Part shown: positions 50,734 through 58,300 of the stretch, in pieces
Layout: every line of letters starts with the position of its first letter
How positions within the stretch are numbered: the first letter of the stretch is position 1
Notes under the pieces: generated by a model
What the model saw: only the letters and a program-made list of their open reading frames with translations
The model's database searches: none
What the model was told of the DNA's origin: nothing
Origin: Paenibacillus rhizophilus
Lineage (GTDB): Bacteria; Bacillota; Bacilli; Paenibacillales; Paenibacillaceae
NCBI RefSeq assembly: GCF_003854965.1
Contig: NZ_RQPI01000004.1
Location: 62,001-126,000, forward strand
Length of the DNA stretch: 64,000 nucleotides
Direction: 5' to 3'
Translations under genes and position numbers: made by a program

Positions 50734-51597
50734 ATGCGCAGAGCGCTCGGTCTGATGCTTGCGCTTGTGCTGCTGTGTACCGGCATCTTCGCGGGAGAGG
50801 CGAATGCGGCTGGGACTCAAATGCTCGTGATAAACAAAAAGGTCAACAAGCTGGCCTTTTTCGATGGCGGCAAGCTGGTTAAGGTATTCCCGGTCGCGAC
50901 GGGCAAGGAGAAGAGTTTGACCCCGGAAGGCAGCTTCAAGATTTTCAATAAAATTAAAAACCGGCCTTATTACAAAGATCATATTCCCGGCGGCGATCCC
51001 GCCAATCCGCTTGGCGACCGTTGGCTCGGGCTGGATGCGTACGGCACAAGAGGAACGACCTACGCTATTCACGGCAACAACAGAGAGTCCTCGATCGGCA
51101 AGTATGTCAGCGCGGGCTGCATCCGTATGCATAATGACGACATCCACTGGCTGTTTCCGCAGGTGCAGAAAAATACGACGGTGGTCATCACTTCCACAAT
51201 GCTCGATATGGAGAGCATCGCGCGAAAATACGGCTATGTACTGGAGCAAAAGACGGTAGATGGTACGATTGTCATTAACAACGGAACGGCGATTAAGCTG
51301 AGCAGTCCTTTTCTGGTGAAAGACTCCCGCGTGTATGTTCCGCTTAGAGAGACCGCATCCGTGCTCGGTGCTAAGCTGGGGCTGGACTCCGAAGGGGCGC
51401 TGACGATCACGGCTGGCGGCCGGACGGCATCGCACAAGCCGCTGACCGACTACGCCACCGTAAACGGGACGAAGGTATCCATGCTTGCTTCGCGTAATGA
51501 GAGCGGGACTCTGATGATTCCGCTAAGCAGCGTCCCGCTGTTGTTCGGTGTTCAGATTCAGTGGACCGGATCGAGCAGCACCGTTACGATTTTATAG
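50734..51597 (+). CDS. Secreted L,D-transpeptidase with C-terminal stalk domain (copper amine oxidase N-terminal-like)
   Basis: A 287-residue exported protein. Signal peptide MRRALGLMLALVLLCTGIFAGEANA, then a YkuD catalytic domain (about 27-145) with YAIHGNNRESSIGKYVSAGCIRMHNDDI, i.e. the HGN…SAGC(I)RM catalytic His/Cys motif; then a beta-rich domain of the copper-amine-oxidase N-terminal-like type (about 165-285; SSPFLVKDSRVYVPLRETASVLGA) common in Bacillota wall proteins. It should form 3-3 peptidoglycan cross-links or attach proteins. The ATG at 50734 is seven bases from GGAGG and begins the signal peptide; an in-frame ATG at 50695 also has GGAGGGG eight bases ahead and adds 13 polar residues. 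Confidence 0.9.
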   Translation: MRRALGLMLALVLLCTGIFAGEANAAGTQMLVINKKVNKLAFFDGGKLVKVFPVATGKEKSLTPEGSFKIFNKIKNRPYYKDHIPGGDPANPLGDRWLGLDAYGTRGTTYAIHGNNRESSIGKYVSAGCIRMHNDDIHWLFPQVQKNTTVVITSTMLDMESIARKYGYVLEQKTVDGTIVINNGTAIKLSSPFLVKDSRVYVPLRETASVLGAKLGLDSEGALTITAGGRTASHKPLTDYATVNGTKVSMLASRNESGTLMIPLSSVPLLFGVQIQWTGSSSTVTIL

Positions 51598-51604
51598 GCA
51601 TAAG

Positions 51605-51641
51605 AAAAAAGCTAATCCGGCATTTGGGATTAGCTTTTTTT
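51605..51641 (+). terminator. Terminator of the L,D-transpeptidase gene
   Basis: AAAAAAGCTAATCC with GGATTAGCTTTTTT, ending in a T run. Confidence 0.9.
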
Positions 51642-51748
51642 AAATCTAAGTATTTAGAAGCCGTAACATTGGCAACAGCCATCGAAGCTTGTTCTGTGAT
51701 ACTCTATCTCCGAACATTTTATTCCAGGCACGTCAAAGGAGCGTTTTT

Positions 51749-52162
51749 ATGGACGAAAAGAATGCAGGCTTTTGGATTAGACTGGGCGCCCAAGTGTTGG
51801 ACGGTCTCTGCTTCGGGCTCCCGGCGGCGATCATTTACTTTCTCATCACTGGCGGAGACACAGAGGGAAGACTTTCAAGAGATATTCTGTCCACCGCCTA
51901 TATGGTGCTTGTGCCGGTATTCTGGAACGGCCGCACAATCGGCAAAAGAATATGCGGAATCCGTATTCAAAAGCTCGATGGAACTTCACCCGGTATCGGA
52001 TCGATGCTGCTGCGTAACGGGCTATGCTGGCTGTTGTACAGCTACACTTACGGGATTGCCTTTATTATCAGCATCGTGATGGTGATTGTCCGGAAGGACC
52101 GGAGGGCGATTCACGATTTCGCTGGCGGAACGGAAGTCATCTATGACAACCCTGGACTATAA
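51749..52162 (+). CDS. RDD family membrane protein
   Basis: A 137-residue protein with three hydrophobic segments and the RDD signature: AGFWIRLGAQVLDGLCFGLPAAI (the R…D of the first helix), GRTIGKRICGIRIQKLDG (loop after helix 2) and RKDRRAIHDFAGGTEVI at the C-terminus. The family function is poorly known; some members act in ion or small-molecule transport. The ATG at 51749 is seven bases from AAAGGAG; the frame is open upstream to 51689 without ribosome site. Confidence 0.88.
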   Translation: MDEKNAGFWIRLGAQVLDGLCFGLPAAIIYFLITGGDTEGRLSRDILSTAYMVLVPVFWNGRTIGKRICGIRIQKLDGTSPGIGSMLLRNGLCWLLYSYTYGIAFIISIVMVIVRKDRRAIHDFAGGTEVIYDNPGL

Positions 52163-52166
52163 AGAA

Positions 52167-52358
52167 TCAGGCCTGAATCGCTTTTTGCAGCGAATGCTTT
52201 AAGCTCTCAACGAACCTTTGACGGATGTCCGGCGTTAACTCCAGCAGGGAGAGATAGGGATTCAAATCTTCAAGTTCGACCAGCAGAAGCTCTCCTTGTT
52301 TCGTCCGGCATGCATCCACCCGCTGTATTCCCCAATCCAGATTGTTCCACTCATTGAA
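52167..52358 (-). pseudogene. 3' remnant of an interrupted ATP-grasp gene
   Basis: 63 codons reading FNEWNNLDWGIQRVDACRT…GELLLVELEDLNPYLSL…, which has the look of the C-terminal part of an ATP-grasp ligase-like protein (the ELEDLNPY segment resembles the metal/nucleotide-binding strand). It abuts the right end of the TnpB element; the matching 5' part lies at 56079-56613. No start of its own is credible. Confidence 0.75.
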
Positions 52359-52600
52359 CACTCCCCCACTTAGCTAACACTTGAGGTGGGGGATTCTTGG
52401 GTAATCCCTTCTACTGAAGCGAATTCATATCGATATTTTCTCACGAAAAATCGTATACCAAGCGATCCCTGCGGTTCCCGCAGTTTTCCAAAGGGAAATC
52501 TGTACCGATCTTCCCGGAGTTTTTAGGTTTTGCCTTAGCAAAATATTTAAAGGAAAGGTGGTCTTGATGTTTAAACAGCAAGGCTTTTGATGTTATGTGC
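52355..52600 (-). ncRNA. Predicted omega/reRNA scaffold of TnpB
   Basis: In TnpB systems the right end, overlapping the 3' end of tnpB, is transcribed as a guide RNA. Here the minus-strand sequence after the tnpB stop ends in a terminal hairpin (52363-52392) and TTCAA. The guide would be the flanking sequence beginning about TGAGTGGAACAATCTGG (read from 52354 downwards). The 5' boundary is a guess. Confidence 0.5.
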
Positions 52601-53659
52601 GGCATTTTCATCTCGATCATGAAGGGTATGGCACGATGGACATTCCCATTGCCGCACAGACAATTTCTTTACTTCGGAATGGATATAGCCGCATACATGA
52701 CACCTTTGGCTCGTTGGGGCGAACGTGTCGGCAACCTTCACCGTACGTCCATACCATTCCGCTTTATACGAAAGCTGACGTTCAAATTCACTCCAGGACG
52801 CATCGGCGATGGATTTGGCCAGCCGGTGATTTTTGAGCATGTTCGCCACTCTCAGATTTTCGATGCTGATCGTTTGGTTTTCACGAATCAGCTTCGTGGT
52901 GAGTTGATGCAAAAAATCATGGCGGCCGTTGACGATCTTTTCATGGATTTGGGCAACCTTCTGTTTGGCTTTCTGCCAATTGGAGCCCCCTTTGTTACGG
53001 CGAGCCATGCGGCGTTGCCAAAATGCAAGTTTTTGTTCATTTTTGCGAAACACTTTGGGATTGGGAACCCGCACCTCATCAGAGCAGACCGCAAATTCCT
53101 TGAGTCCAAGGTCAATGCCAATCTCCTTATCGGTCTGCGGCAGAGGTTTCATTTCCACTTCGCAGAGGATGGATACAAAATACTTGCCTGCCGCATTTCG
53201 CCGCAGGGTAGCAGAAAGAATGCGACCTTCACACGCTCTGGAGTTGGCAAAGCGAAGCCACCTAAGCTTCGGAAGTTTAAGTCGGTTTCCGTCGATAGCA
53301 ATGTTGTCATTGGTGTATTTGGTGGTGTAGCTTTGCATAGGATGCTTTCGGCTTTTGAAGCGTGGAGCCTGATTTTGTTTCTTGAAGAAACGTTCAAAGC
53401 TGTCTGCCACGTTTCGCACCGCCGATTGCAAAGCAATGCTATCTACCGATTTCAACCATTCAAATTGCTGTTTGAGTGCAGGAAGCTGTGTGGCACAGGT
53501 GTTATAGGACAACCCTTTGCCTGTTGCCTCATAGGTTTCGTTCCATTTGACTAAGAAATGATTGAAGACAAAGCGGCAACAGCCAAACATTTGATGGATG
53601 AGTTTCCGTTGTTCCGGATTTGGATAGATGCGATATTTGTAAGCTTTATGCACCAACAA
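52571..53659 (-). CDS. tnpB: TnpB, RNA-guided nuclease of IS200/IS605 type
   Basis: A 362-residue TnpB. RuvC-like residues are intact: Asp in [13 protein letters not shown], Glu in [11 protein letters not shown] and Asp in [12 protein letters not shown]. The zinc finger CHVCGY…CPSC is complete, and the N-terminal HTH/wedge region begins [22 protein letters not shown]. TnpB proteins use the element's right-end RNA to cut DNA matching the guide next to a short TAM. The start is taken as TTG 53659, nine bases from AAAGGAGG; a GTG two codons on is an alternative, and the open frame extends to 53740 through the promoter. It looks functional. Confidence 0.92.
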   Translation of the reverse strand: MLVHKAYKYRIYPNPEQRKLIHQMFGCCRFVFNHFLVKWNETYEATGKGLSYNTCATQLPALKQQFEWLKSVDSIALQSAVRNVADSFERFFKKQNQAPRFKSRKHPMQSYTTKYTNDNIAIDGNRLKLPKLRWLRFANSRACEGRILSATLRRNAAGKYFVSILCEVEMKPLPQTDKEIGIDLGLKEFAVCSDEVRVPNPKVFRKNEQKLAFWQRRMARRNKGGSNWQKAKQKVAQIHEKIVNGRHDFLHQLTTKLIRENQTISIENLRVANMLKNHRLAKSIADASWSEFERQLSYKAEWYGRTVKVADTFAPTSQRCHVCGYIHSEVKKLSVRQWECPSCHTLHDRDENAAHNIKSLAV

Positions 53660-53692
53660 GCCACACAACCTCCTTTCGTGTAAGACATTTCC

Positions 53693-53722
53693 ATTATAGC
53701 ACATGTGTTCGCTTTGGAGCAA
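53693..53722 (-). promoter_or_regulatory. tnpB: Promoter of tnpB inside the left end
   Basis: Minus strand TTGCTC (53717-53722), 18 bases, extended -10 TGC-TATAAT (TATAAT at 53693-53698). Confidence 0.65.
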
Positions 53723-53730
53723 AAAAAACC

Positions 53731-53772
53731 GCCGATTCATCTCCTCCCTATAGAAGAAGGAGTCTTCTCGGC
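53731..53772 (-). repeat. Left-end hairpin of the TnpB element
   Basis: GCCGA (minus strand, from 53772) pairs with TCGGC (to 53731), and CTCC with GGAG inside, an imperfect hairpin typical of IS200/IS605 ends. Confidence 0.6.
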
Positions 53773-53774
53773 TT

Positions 53775-53782
53775 TTAAGATA
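53775..53782. repeat. 8-bp target site duplication, left copy
   Basis: TTAAGATA, repeated exactly at 56079-56086 on the other side of the IS1595-type element. Confidence 0.9.
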
Positions 53783-53815
53783 GGCTCTGTTAGACTAAAT
53801 TGTTGATATGGTAAA

Positions 53816-53849
53816 AAATAAATGGAAGAGATTTCTCTTCCATTTATTT
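53816..53849 (-). terminator. Terminator of the passenger hydrolase
   Basis: 15-bp perfect stem (AAATAAATGGAAGAG with CTCTTCCATTTATTT), loop of four, ending in TTTTTT on the minus strand. Confidence 0.85.
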
Positions 53850-53909
53850 CATGGGTTATTTTAACATAGTTCGTACAATACTAATATGTCGAACTTCGTA
53901 TTATGCTCA

Positions 53910-54821
53910 TTAGGCGTGGCTGGTAATCCATTCTAAAATATAGTCAAAGCGTTCTTGTGTCAATTGATGACCACCGTTATATTGTTTTATCTGCAAATTC
54001 CTTTCTGCATTTCTTGAGATATAGTGTTTTCTTACAATTTCATAAATTTGCGGTGCATCCTTTGAATACTTATCTTCATCAGAACAAATAATTAAGAAAT
54101 CTCTCGGTGCTATTTCTTTTATTACATCAACAATTTCAAATTCTTTGAGAAATCCAGGTATAATACTAGACATTTCTATTCCTATTGAGTTATCCATACG
54201 ATGTTTATAACTGACAACGCTTCCGCTTGACATGGCATAGCTTATTCTTTTGTCAAAAGCAGTTGCGAAATATGTAGTGTTCCCACCATAAGAATGTCCT
54301 AAGCAACCAATTTTTGTTTTGTCCACAATATCCAAACCATTAAGAACACTTACTGCACCTATAGCATCTTCTATGGAAATTTTCGCCAATGTTTCCCCTG
54401 TCAAAATACCATGACATAGTGCAAGGAAATGATTCCATTCATCTTCTGTGTGGTTTTCTTCAGTGCCTCTCGCATTTACTCTTCGTTCCTCGAAACATAT
54501 TGCATCTGGCGCAATTACTACAAAACCTGCACAAGCAAGCTTGCTTCCAAAATCTTGTAATGGGTCACCAACCAATCCGCAAACTTCACTTTTGCCCCAA
54601 TTTCGTTGACTATGGTGTTGATGATTAACCAAAACTGCTGGGAACGGTGCTTCACCTTTTGGAATAAGCAGGAAGGCAGGTATGATACGACCGTTTACTT
54701 CATATTCAATTTTATTTCTTATATAAGCATCACAATCAATAACTGAATTGAAAATAAATTCCATTCTATCCGTTATTTGCGCAAGGTCGATAATTTCGGA
54801 TATTCTACCAATTGCACTCAT
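53910..54821 (-). CDS. Alpha/beta hydrolase (dienelactone hydrolase-like), IS passenger gene
   Basis: A 303-residue alpha/beta hydrolase. The nucleophile elbow is GCLGHSYGGNTTYF (Ser near residue 195); the catalytic Asp is likely in FLIICSDEDKYS and the His in YNGGHQLTQERF; the oxyanion region is PAVLVNHQHHSQRNWGKSE. No signal peptide. The dienelactone hydrolase/acetyl esterase group hydrolyses esters or lactones; the substrate is unknown. AT-rich codon use unlike the neighbours and a position inside the terminal repeats of the IS1595-type element show it arrived with the element. AAAGGG lies seven bases before the ATG at 54821. Confidence 0.88.
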   Translation of the reverse strand: MSAIGRISEIIDLAQITDRMEFIFNSVIDCDAYIRNKIEYEVNGRIIPAFLLIPKGEAPFPAVLVNHQHHSQRNWGKSEVCGLVGDPLQDFGSKLACAGFVVIAPDAICFEERRVNARGTEENHTEDEWNHFLALCHGILTGETLAKISIEDAIGAVSVLNGLDIVDKTKIGCLGHSYGGNTTYFATAFDKRISYAMSSGSVVSYKHRMDNSIGIEMSSIIPGFLKEFEIVDVIKEIAPRDFLIICSDEDKYSKDAPQIYEIVRKHYISRNAERNLQIKQYNGGHQLTQERFDYILEWITSHA

Positions 54822-54959
54822 TTTTTCGCCCTTTCTGTTATATAAATAATCTCCACTACAAATTCCTATTTATTGCTGACTATTGAATGCTATAATACCA
54901 TTGTGATTTACTTGATATATATTATAACTTATTTTCGAATAAATGGAGTATTTTGCATG

Positions 54960-56003
54960 TTAAATGAAAACAGCCTCTCTCCCATGATAACTACAAATTC
55001 GAGTATCAACAAAAGGAACTACACTATGAATTAGCATATTTTTAGTCCTTATAAGTTCTTTTTCATCATTAAAACTCTGGAGCCACTTGTACCAAGCCAT
55101 ATAATTCGAAAGGAATTTAGTTGCAACACCTTTAAATCTGTACATCCAAACCTTTAAGTTGCTATGCAAACTATTAACATGGTTTATGTGATAGATTCCA
55201 TTTTTATAACGACCTCTCATAATTCTTTTATGGTCTAGTTCAAGGTCTTTGGCAAACTGTATATAGGATTTGTGGCTATCTGTGCAGATAATACATTCTG
55301 AATCTACATGCTCTTTATAAAGTGCTTCAAGGGCATCAGAAGTTACCCTACCTTTACAGATAGGTTCAAGGATTATGTTATTATTTCTGTCTATAGCTGT
55401 AACAATACAAATCTGTTCATTACTTATACCACGTTTCTTAACTTGTTTTCCTCTTTTCCTAGAAGGTCTAGGCATTACAAAACCACTCTTTTTATGGTTC
55501 CCCTTATAACTTTCGGGTATAAAGCATTCATCCATTTCAACAACGCCATCAACAAATCCAGTACCCATAAATACTCTGATACAATCAAGGATTTTGTGAC
55601 GCATATAAAATGAGGTCTTTACGCATACCCCAATTTTTTCAGCATTTTCCCTTATAGATAAGCCTAAAATCATACCTTGAGCATAAGTTAGCCATGCATC
55701 TATCGGTAATTTAGTGCAAGATAAAGCAGATTTAGTTAGGTCATTAAATGACTTCTTACAATCACGACAAAGATATCTTTGTTTGCCGTTTAGGTTGCCG
55801 TTTTTAACAACATAAGTAGATTGACAATGAGGGCATACTTCCCCCTTTGAAAATCTTGATTCTCTAAAATCTTTATTAAGATTAGCTCTAAACGAACTTA
55901 CAGTTAACATCTCTCCTATGTAGTTAAACAATTGTTCCAACTGAGAGTTATTAAGATTGGCTATCTCTGCTTTTAAACTTCTTACGCTTACTCTATCGCT
56001 CAT
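54960..56003 (-). CDS. IS1595 family transposase
   Basis: A 347-residue transposase. The N-terminal zinc ribbon has CPHCQSTYVVKNG and CRDCKKSF (about residues 57-83), and the DDE-type core (ISXO2-like) has the first Asp in GVVEMDECFIPES, the second in IICTDSHKSYIQF and the HINHVNSLHSNLKVWMYRFKG segment that carries the third catalytic position. Length and organisation fit IS1595. No frameshift or stop, so the element may still be active. It is codon-poor in GC like the passenger gene. Confidence 0.93.
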   Translation of the reverse strand: MSDRVSVRSLKAEIANLNNSQLEQLFNYIGEMLTVSSFRANLNKDFRESRFSKGEVCPHCQSTYVVKNGNLNGKQRYLCRDCKKSFNDLTKSALSCTKLPIDAWLTYAQGMILGLSIRENAEKIGVCVKTSFYMRHKILDCIRVFMGTGFVDGVVEMDECFIPESYKGNHKKSGFVMPRPSRKRGKQVKKRGISNEQICIVTAIDRNNNIILEPICKGRVTSDALEALYKEHVDSECIICTDSHKSYIQFAKDLELDHKRIMRGRYKNGIYHINHVNSLHSNLKVWMYRFKGVATKFLSNYMAWYKWLQSFNDEKELIRTKNMLIHSVVPFVDTRICSYHGREAVFI

Positions 56004-56078
56004 AATGCACCTCGAAACCTTATTATAATATGATTTCGAGGTTTATATACTATATCAACATTATTGTCTAACACAGCC

Positions 56079-56086
56079 TTAAGATA
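56079..56086. repeat. 8-bp target site duplication, right copy
   Basis: TTAAGATA, identical to 53775-53782. Confidence 0.9.
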
Positions 56087-56613
56087 AAATAAAACGAGAC
56101 CTCATATTCGAAATCAATGAACGGTTGAATCAGAACACTCCGTTCGCCGGCATTAAGTTTGGATGATAAATCATTGAAGGATACAATCTCAAGACCTATG
56201 GAGTCGGCCCCGTCCTTTGGCTTGGAAATGTAGCTCGGAACTTGCGGCAAATCGTCAATCCGCTCAATATCATCAATGGTCGGGATGACGGGATATCCTG
56301 CCTTGGTAAGCTCCAATAGATATTCCTTCCCGTTCATATCGCCTTTGCCGTTAAACGAATTATACGTTTTATATGTATTCGCAGCCGCTCTTTCGCGAAA
56401 CGACCAATACTTGTCCTTGAAATGGGCGACGGGCCCGGCATTTCGGATAACGATGAGATCATAATTTTTCTCAAAAGCATGAATGTCCTGCGGATGGCAA
56501 ATCGTGAGCGCGAACGACTCTCTGAGCCTGGAAGTCAGAAACAAATCTTCCTCATAGTAAGTGCGCCCTTTGGCTTCGTAATACAAATCCGTGACAAATA
56601 ACAGGGTGTTCAT
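56079..56613 (-). pseudogene. 5' remnant of an interrupted ATP-grasp gene
   Basis: About 175 codons starting MNTLLFVTDLYYEAKGRTYYEEDLFLTSRLRESFALTICH and running to IQPFIDFEYEVSFYF, where the reading passes into the mobile elements and stops at 56068. PSYISKPKDGADSIG fits the ATP-grasp nucleotide-binding segment, so this was probably a ligase of the glutathione-synthase/RimK-like superfamily. ATG 56613 has GGAAGGA 11 bases upstream. The 3' remnant is at 52167-52358. Joined, the two seem to lack roughly 30-40 residues expected between SFYF and FNEWNNLDWG, judged from memory of such proteins. Confidence 0.8.
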
Positions 56614-56811
56614 ATGCGTTCGCATCCTTCCAAGGGGATAGTCGGGTCTAACTGTTTTTCAACCAAGTATAATGGCTGTTCCAAGCGGAGGCATCAATTT
56701 TTTGTGGATTGGTACAATTCCTGTACGAATGGAAACGGTGTAAAATGTAATGGAACAAAAATAGAACTTGCGAAAGTTCCAGTACCACACGCGGAAAGGA
56801 AAGGATAAAGA

Positions 56812-57873
56812 ATGGAGCAGAAAACGTACAGTCTTGTCATTGTAGGGTTCGGGGGAATGGGCAGCTACCATGTGCAGTTAATTGAGCCGTCCGAGCATCT
56901 GGCGGTAACCGGCGTCTATGATCTGGTCGACTACCGGATGGAACTGGCTGCGGCCAAGGGCTTTAAGACTTATGACAGTTTGGAAGCGGTCTTATCTGAT
57001 GAAACCGTCGATGTCGTGCTGATTGCGACCCCTAACGATGTCCACAAGACCATCGCCATTCAGGCGCTGAAATCAGGAAAGCATGTGATTTGTGAAAAAC
57101 CGGTGACTATAAACAGTGCCGATCTGCTTGATATTATCGCTGTAGCCAAGGAAGAGGACCGCATCTTCATGGTGCACCAGAACCGGCGCTGGGACGAAGA
57201 TTTTCTCATTATTCAGGATATCATCCAGAAGAAAAAGATCGGCGAGGTGTTTCATCTGGAGTCCCGCGTTCAGGGAGCCAACGGCATTCCCGGCGACTGG
57301 CGCCAGCTCAAGGCGTACGGCGGCGGTATGCTGCTGGATTGGGGCGTCCATCTGCTTGATCAGCTTCTGCTGCTCACCGGCAGCAAAATCGACAGCGTCA
57401 GCTCCGAATTAAGCACCATTCTCGGCACCGAGGTGGATGACGGGTTCACCGGCTTTATCCGCTTCAAAGACGGCCTGACCGCCGTGATCGAGGTTGGAAC
57501 GACCAACTTCATCAAGCTGCCGCGCTGGTATGTCAAGGGCACGGAAGGAACCGCCATTATCCGCGACTGGGATCTCAGCGGGGAGATCGTGGTCAATAAT
57601 CCGGATGTAGTCAAGGTCGAGCCGAAGCCGATTCAGGCGGGACAAGGGCTCACGAAGACGATGGCGCCTCCTTCGGAGGAATCGACTTTGCGCTTGCCGA
57701 TCGAGAACCCTGAGAGCACGAAGCAGAGCTTCTATGAAAACTTTGTCTCGGTGATCGAAGGAAAGAGCAAGCCGCTGGTCAAGAACGAGGAGGTCCACCG
57801 TGTGCTGCGGTTGATTGAAACGATTTTTGAAGCGGCGGAGAAGCAGGTCATCCTTAAAGGTCTGGAGCTGTAA
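56812..57873 (+). CDS. Gfo/Idh/MocA family NAD(P)-dependent oxidoreductase
   Basis: A 353-residue dehydrogenase. The N-terminal Rossmann domain starts YSLVIVGFGGMGSYHVQLI (G-x-G-x-x-G), continues LIATPNDVHKTIAIQALKSGKHVICEKPV (the EKP catalytic Lys motif) and the C-terminal alpha/beta domain has GGGMLLDWGVHLLDQLLLLTG, with the conserved D…H pair. Members oxidise or reduce sugar, inositol or related substrates; which one is not readable. AAAGGAAAGGA precedes the ATG. It stands alone, without neighbouring sugar genes. Confidence 0.92.
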   Translation: MEQKTYSLVIVGFGGMGSYHVQLIEPSEHLAVTGVYDLVDYRMELAAAKGFKTYDSLEAVLSDETVDVVLIATPNDVHKTIAIQALKSGKHVICEKPVTINSADLLDIIAVAKEEDRIFMVHQNRRWDEDFLIIQDIIQKKKIGEVFHLESRVQGANGIPGDWRQLKAYGGGMLLDWGVHLLDQLLLLTGSKIDSVSSELSTILGTEVDDGFTGFIRFKDGLTAVIEVGTTNFIKLPRWYVKGTEGTAIIRDWDLSGEIVVNNPDVVKVEPKPIQAGQGLTKTMAPPSEESTLRLPIENPESTKQSFYENFVSVIEGKSKPLVKNEEVHRVLRLIETIFEAAEKQVILKGLEL

Positions 57874-57898
57874 ATCATCGTTCCGAAGCTCGCCGCCC

Positions 57899-57928
57899 TT
57901 GCCAGCCGGGAACGGGACGGTTTATAAT
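57899..57928 (+). promoter_or_regulatory. Promoter of the ABC-F leader transcript
   Basis: TTGCCA (57899-57904), 18-base spacer, perfect TATAAT (57923-57928). The leader to the ABC-F start would be about 365 bases. Confidence 0.65.
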
Positions 57929-57973
57929 GGGAATAATTCAAATTCGGACAATTGACGGAGGATCTCCCCTACG

Positions 57974-58017
57974 ATGAAGAACTAATGCGTTTCCTGAGAA
58001 GACCAGCCAACTTGTGA
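57974..58017 (+). CDS. Coupled micro-ORFs in ABC-F leader (MKN and MRFLRRPANL)
   Basis: GGAGG is followed by ATG-AAG-AAC-TAA (57974-57985), whose stop overlaps by one base the ATG of a ten-codon frame MRFLRRPANL (57985-58017). Its last codons and stop lie in a hairpin, CTTGTG with CACAAG (58011-58033). The arrangement suits a ribosome-sensing leader peptide; translation is not proven. Confidence 0.45.
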
Positions 58018-58252
58018 TTAGCATATGCACAAGCCGCGGTGCGCCCATGAGGGCGGATGGTCAGGGATACGTATGTCTTCGGGAGATTCAAGGGATCGCT
58101 AATCGTTTCGTTTAAAAAGGCTAAGGAACAGTTGCCGCGGATCGCCCCGGCAATGATCCTGTTCATGGCTGTTGCCGTTTGGCAGAAGGCTTGCCATTGG
58201 TTGAACGTTGAACGAACCGTGCCATCTGTCTTCCTTTCATACGATATTTTTG

Positions 58253-58277
58253 ACCGCAGCGGCAGCTGCGGTTTTTT
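58253..58277 (+). terminator. Probable transcription attenuator ahead of the ABC-F gene
   Basis: ACCGCAGC-ggca-GCTGCGGT followed by six T, 24 bases before the ABC-F start codon and downstream of its promoter. GCCGCGGT at 58033-58040 could pair with the 5' arm at 7 of 8 positions as an antiterminator. Confidence 0.7.
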
Positions 58278-58300
58278 ATTTGAATTCGGAGGGATGATAG

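Larger units (their letters stand above)
52355..53774 (-). mobile_element. IS200/IS605-type element with tnpB only (no tnpA)
   Basis: Oriented on the minus strand. Left end: imperfect hairpin with GCCGA/TCGGC ends (53731-53772). Right end: hairpin CCCCCAC/GTGGGGG (52363-52392) followed by GTGTTCAA. No tnpA is present, so mobility depends on a transposase in trans. Boundaries are estimated to within about 10 bases; elements of this group make no target duplication. Confidence 0.75.
53783..56078 (-). mobile_element. IS1595-family element with a hydrolase passenger gene
   Basis: 2296 bp, clearly more AT-rich than its surroundings. Terminal inverted repeats begin GGCTCTGTTAGAC (left) and GGCTGTGTTAGAC (right, complement) and match at 26 of 31 positions, both continuing into TGTTGATAT. 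It is flanked by perfect 8-bp duplications TTAAGATA, the length typical for IS1595. It carries the transposase gene (54960-56003) and an alpha/beta hydrolase gene; passenger genes are a recognised feature of this family. Confidence 0.92.
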
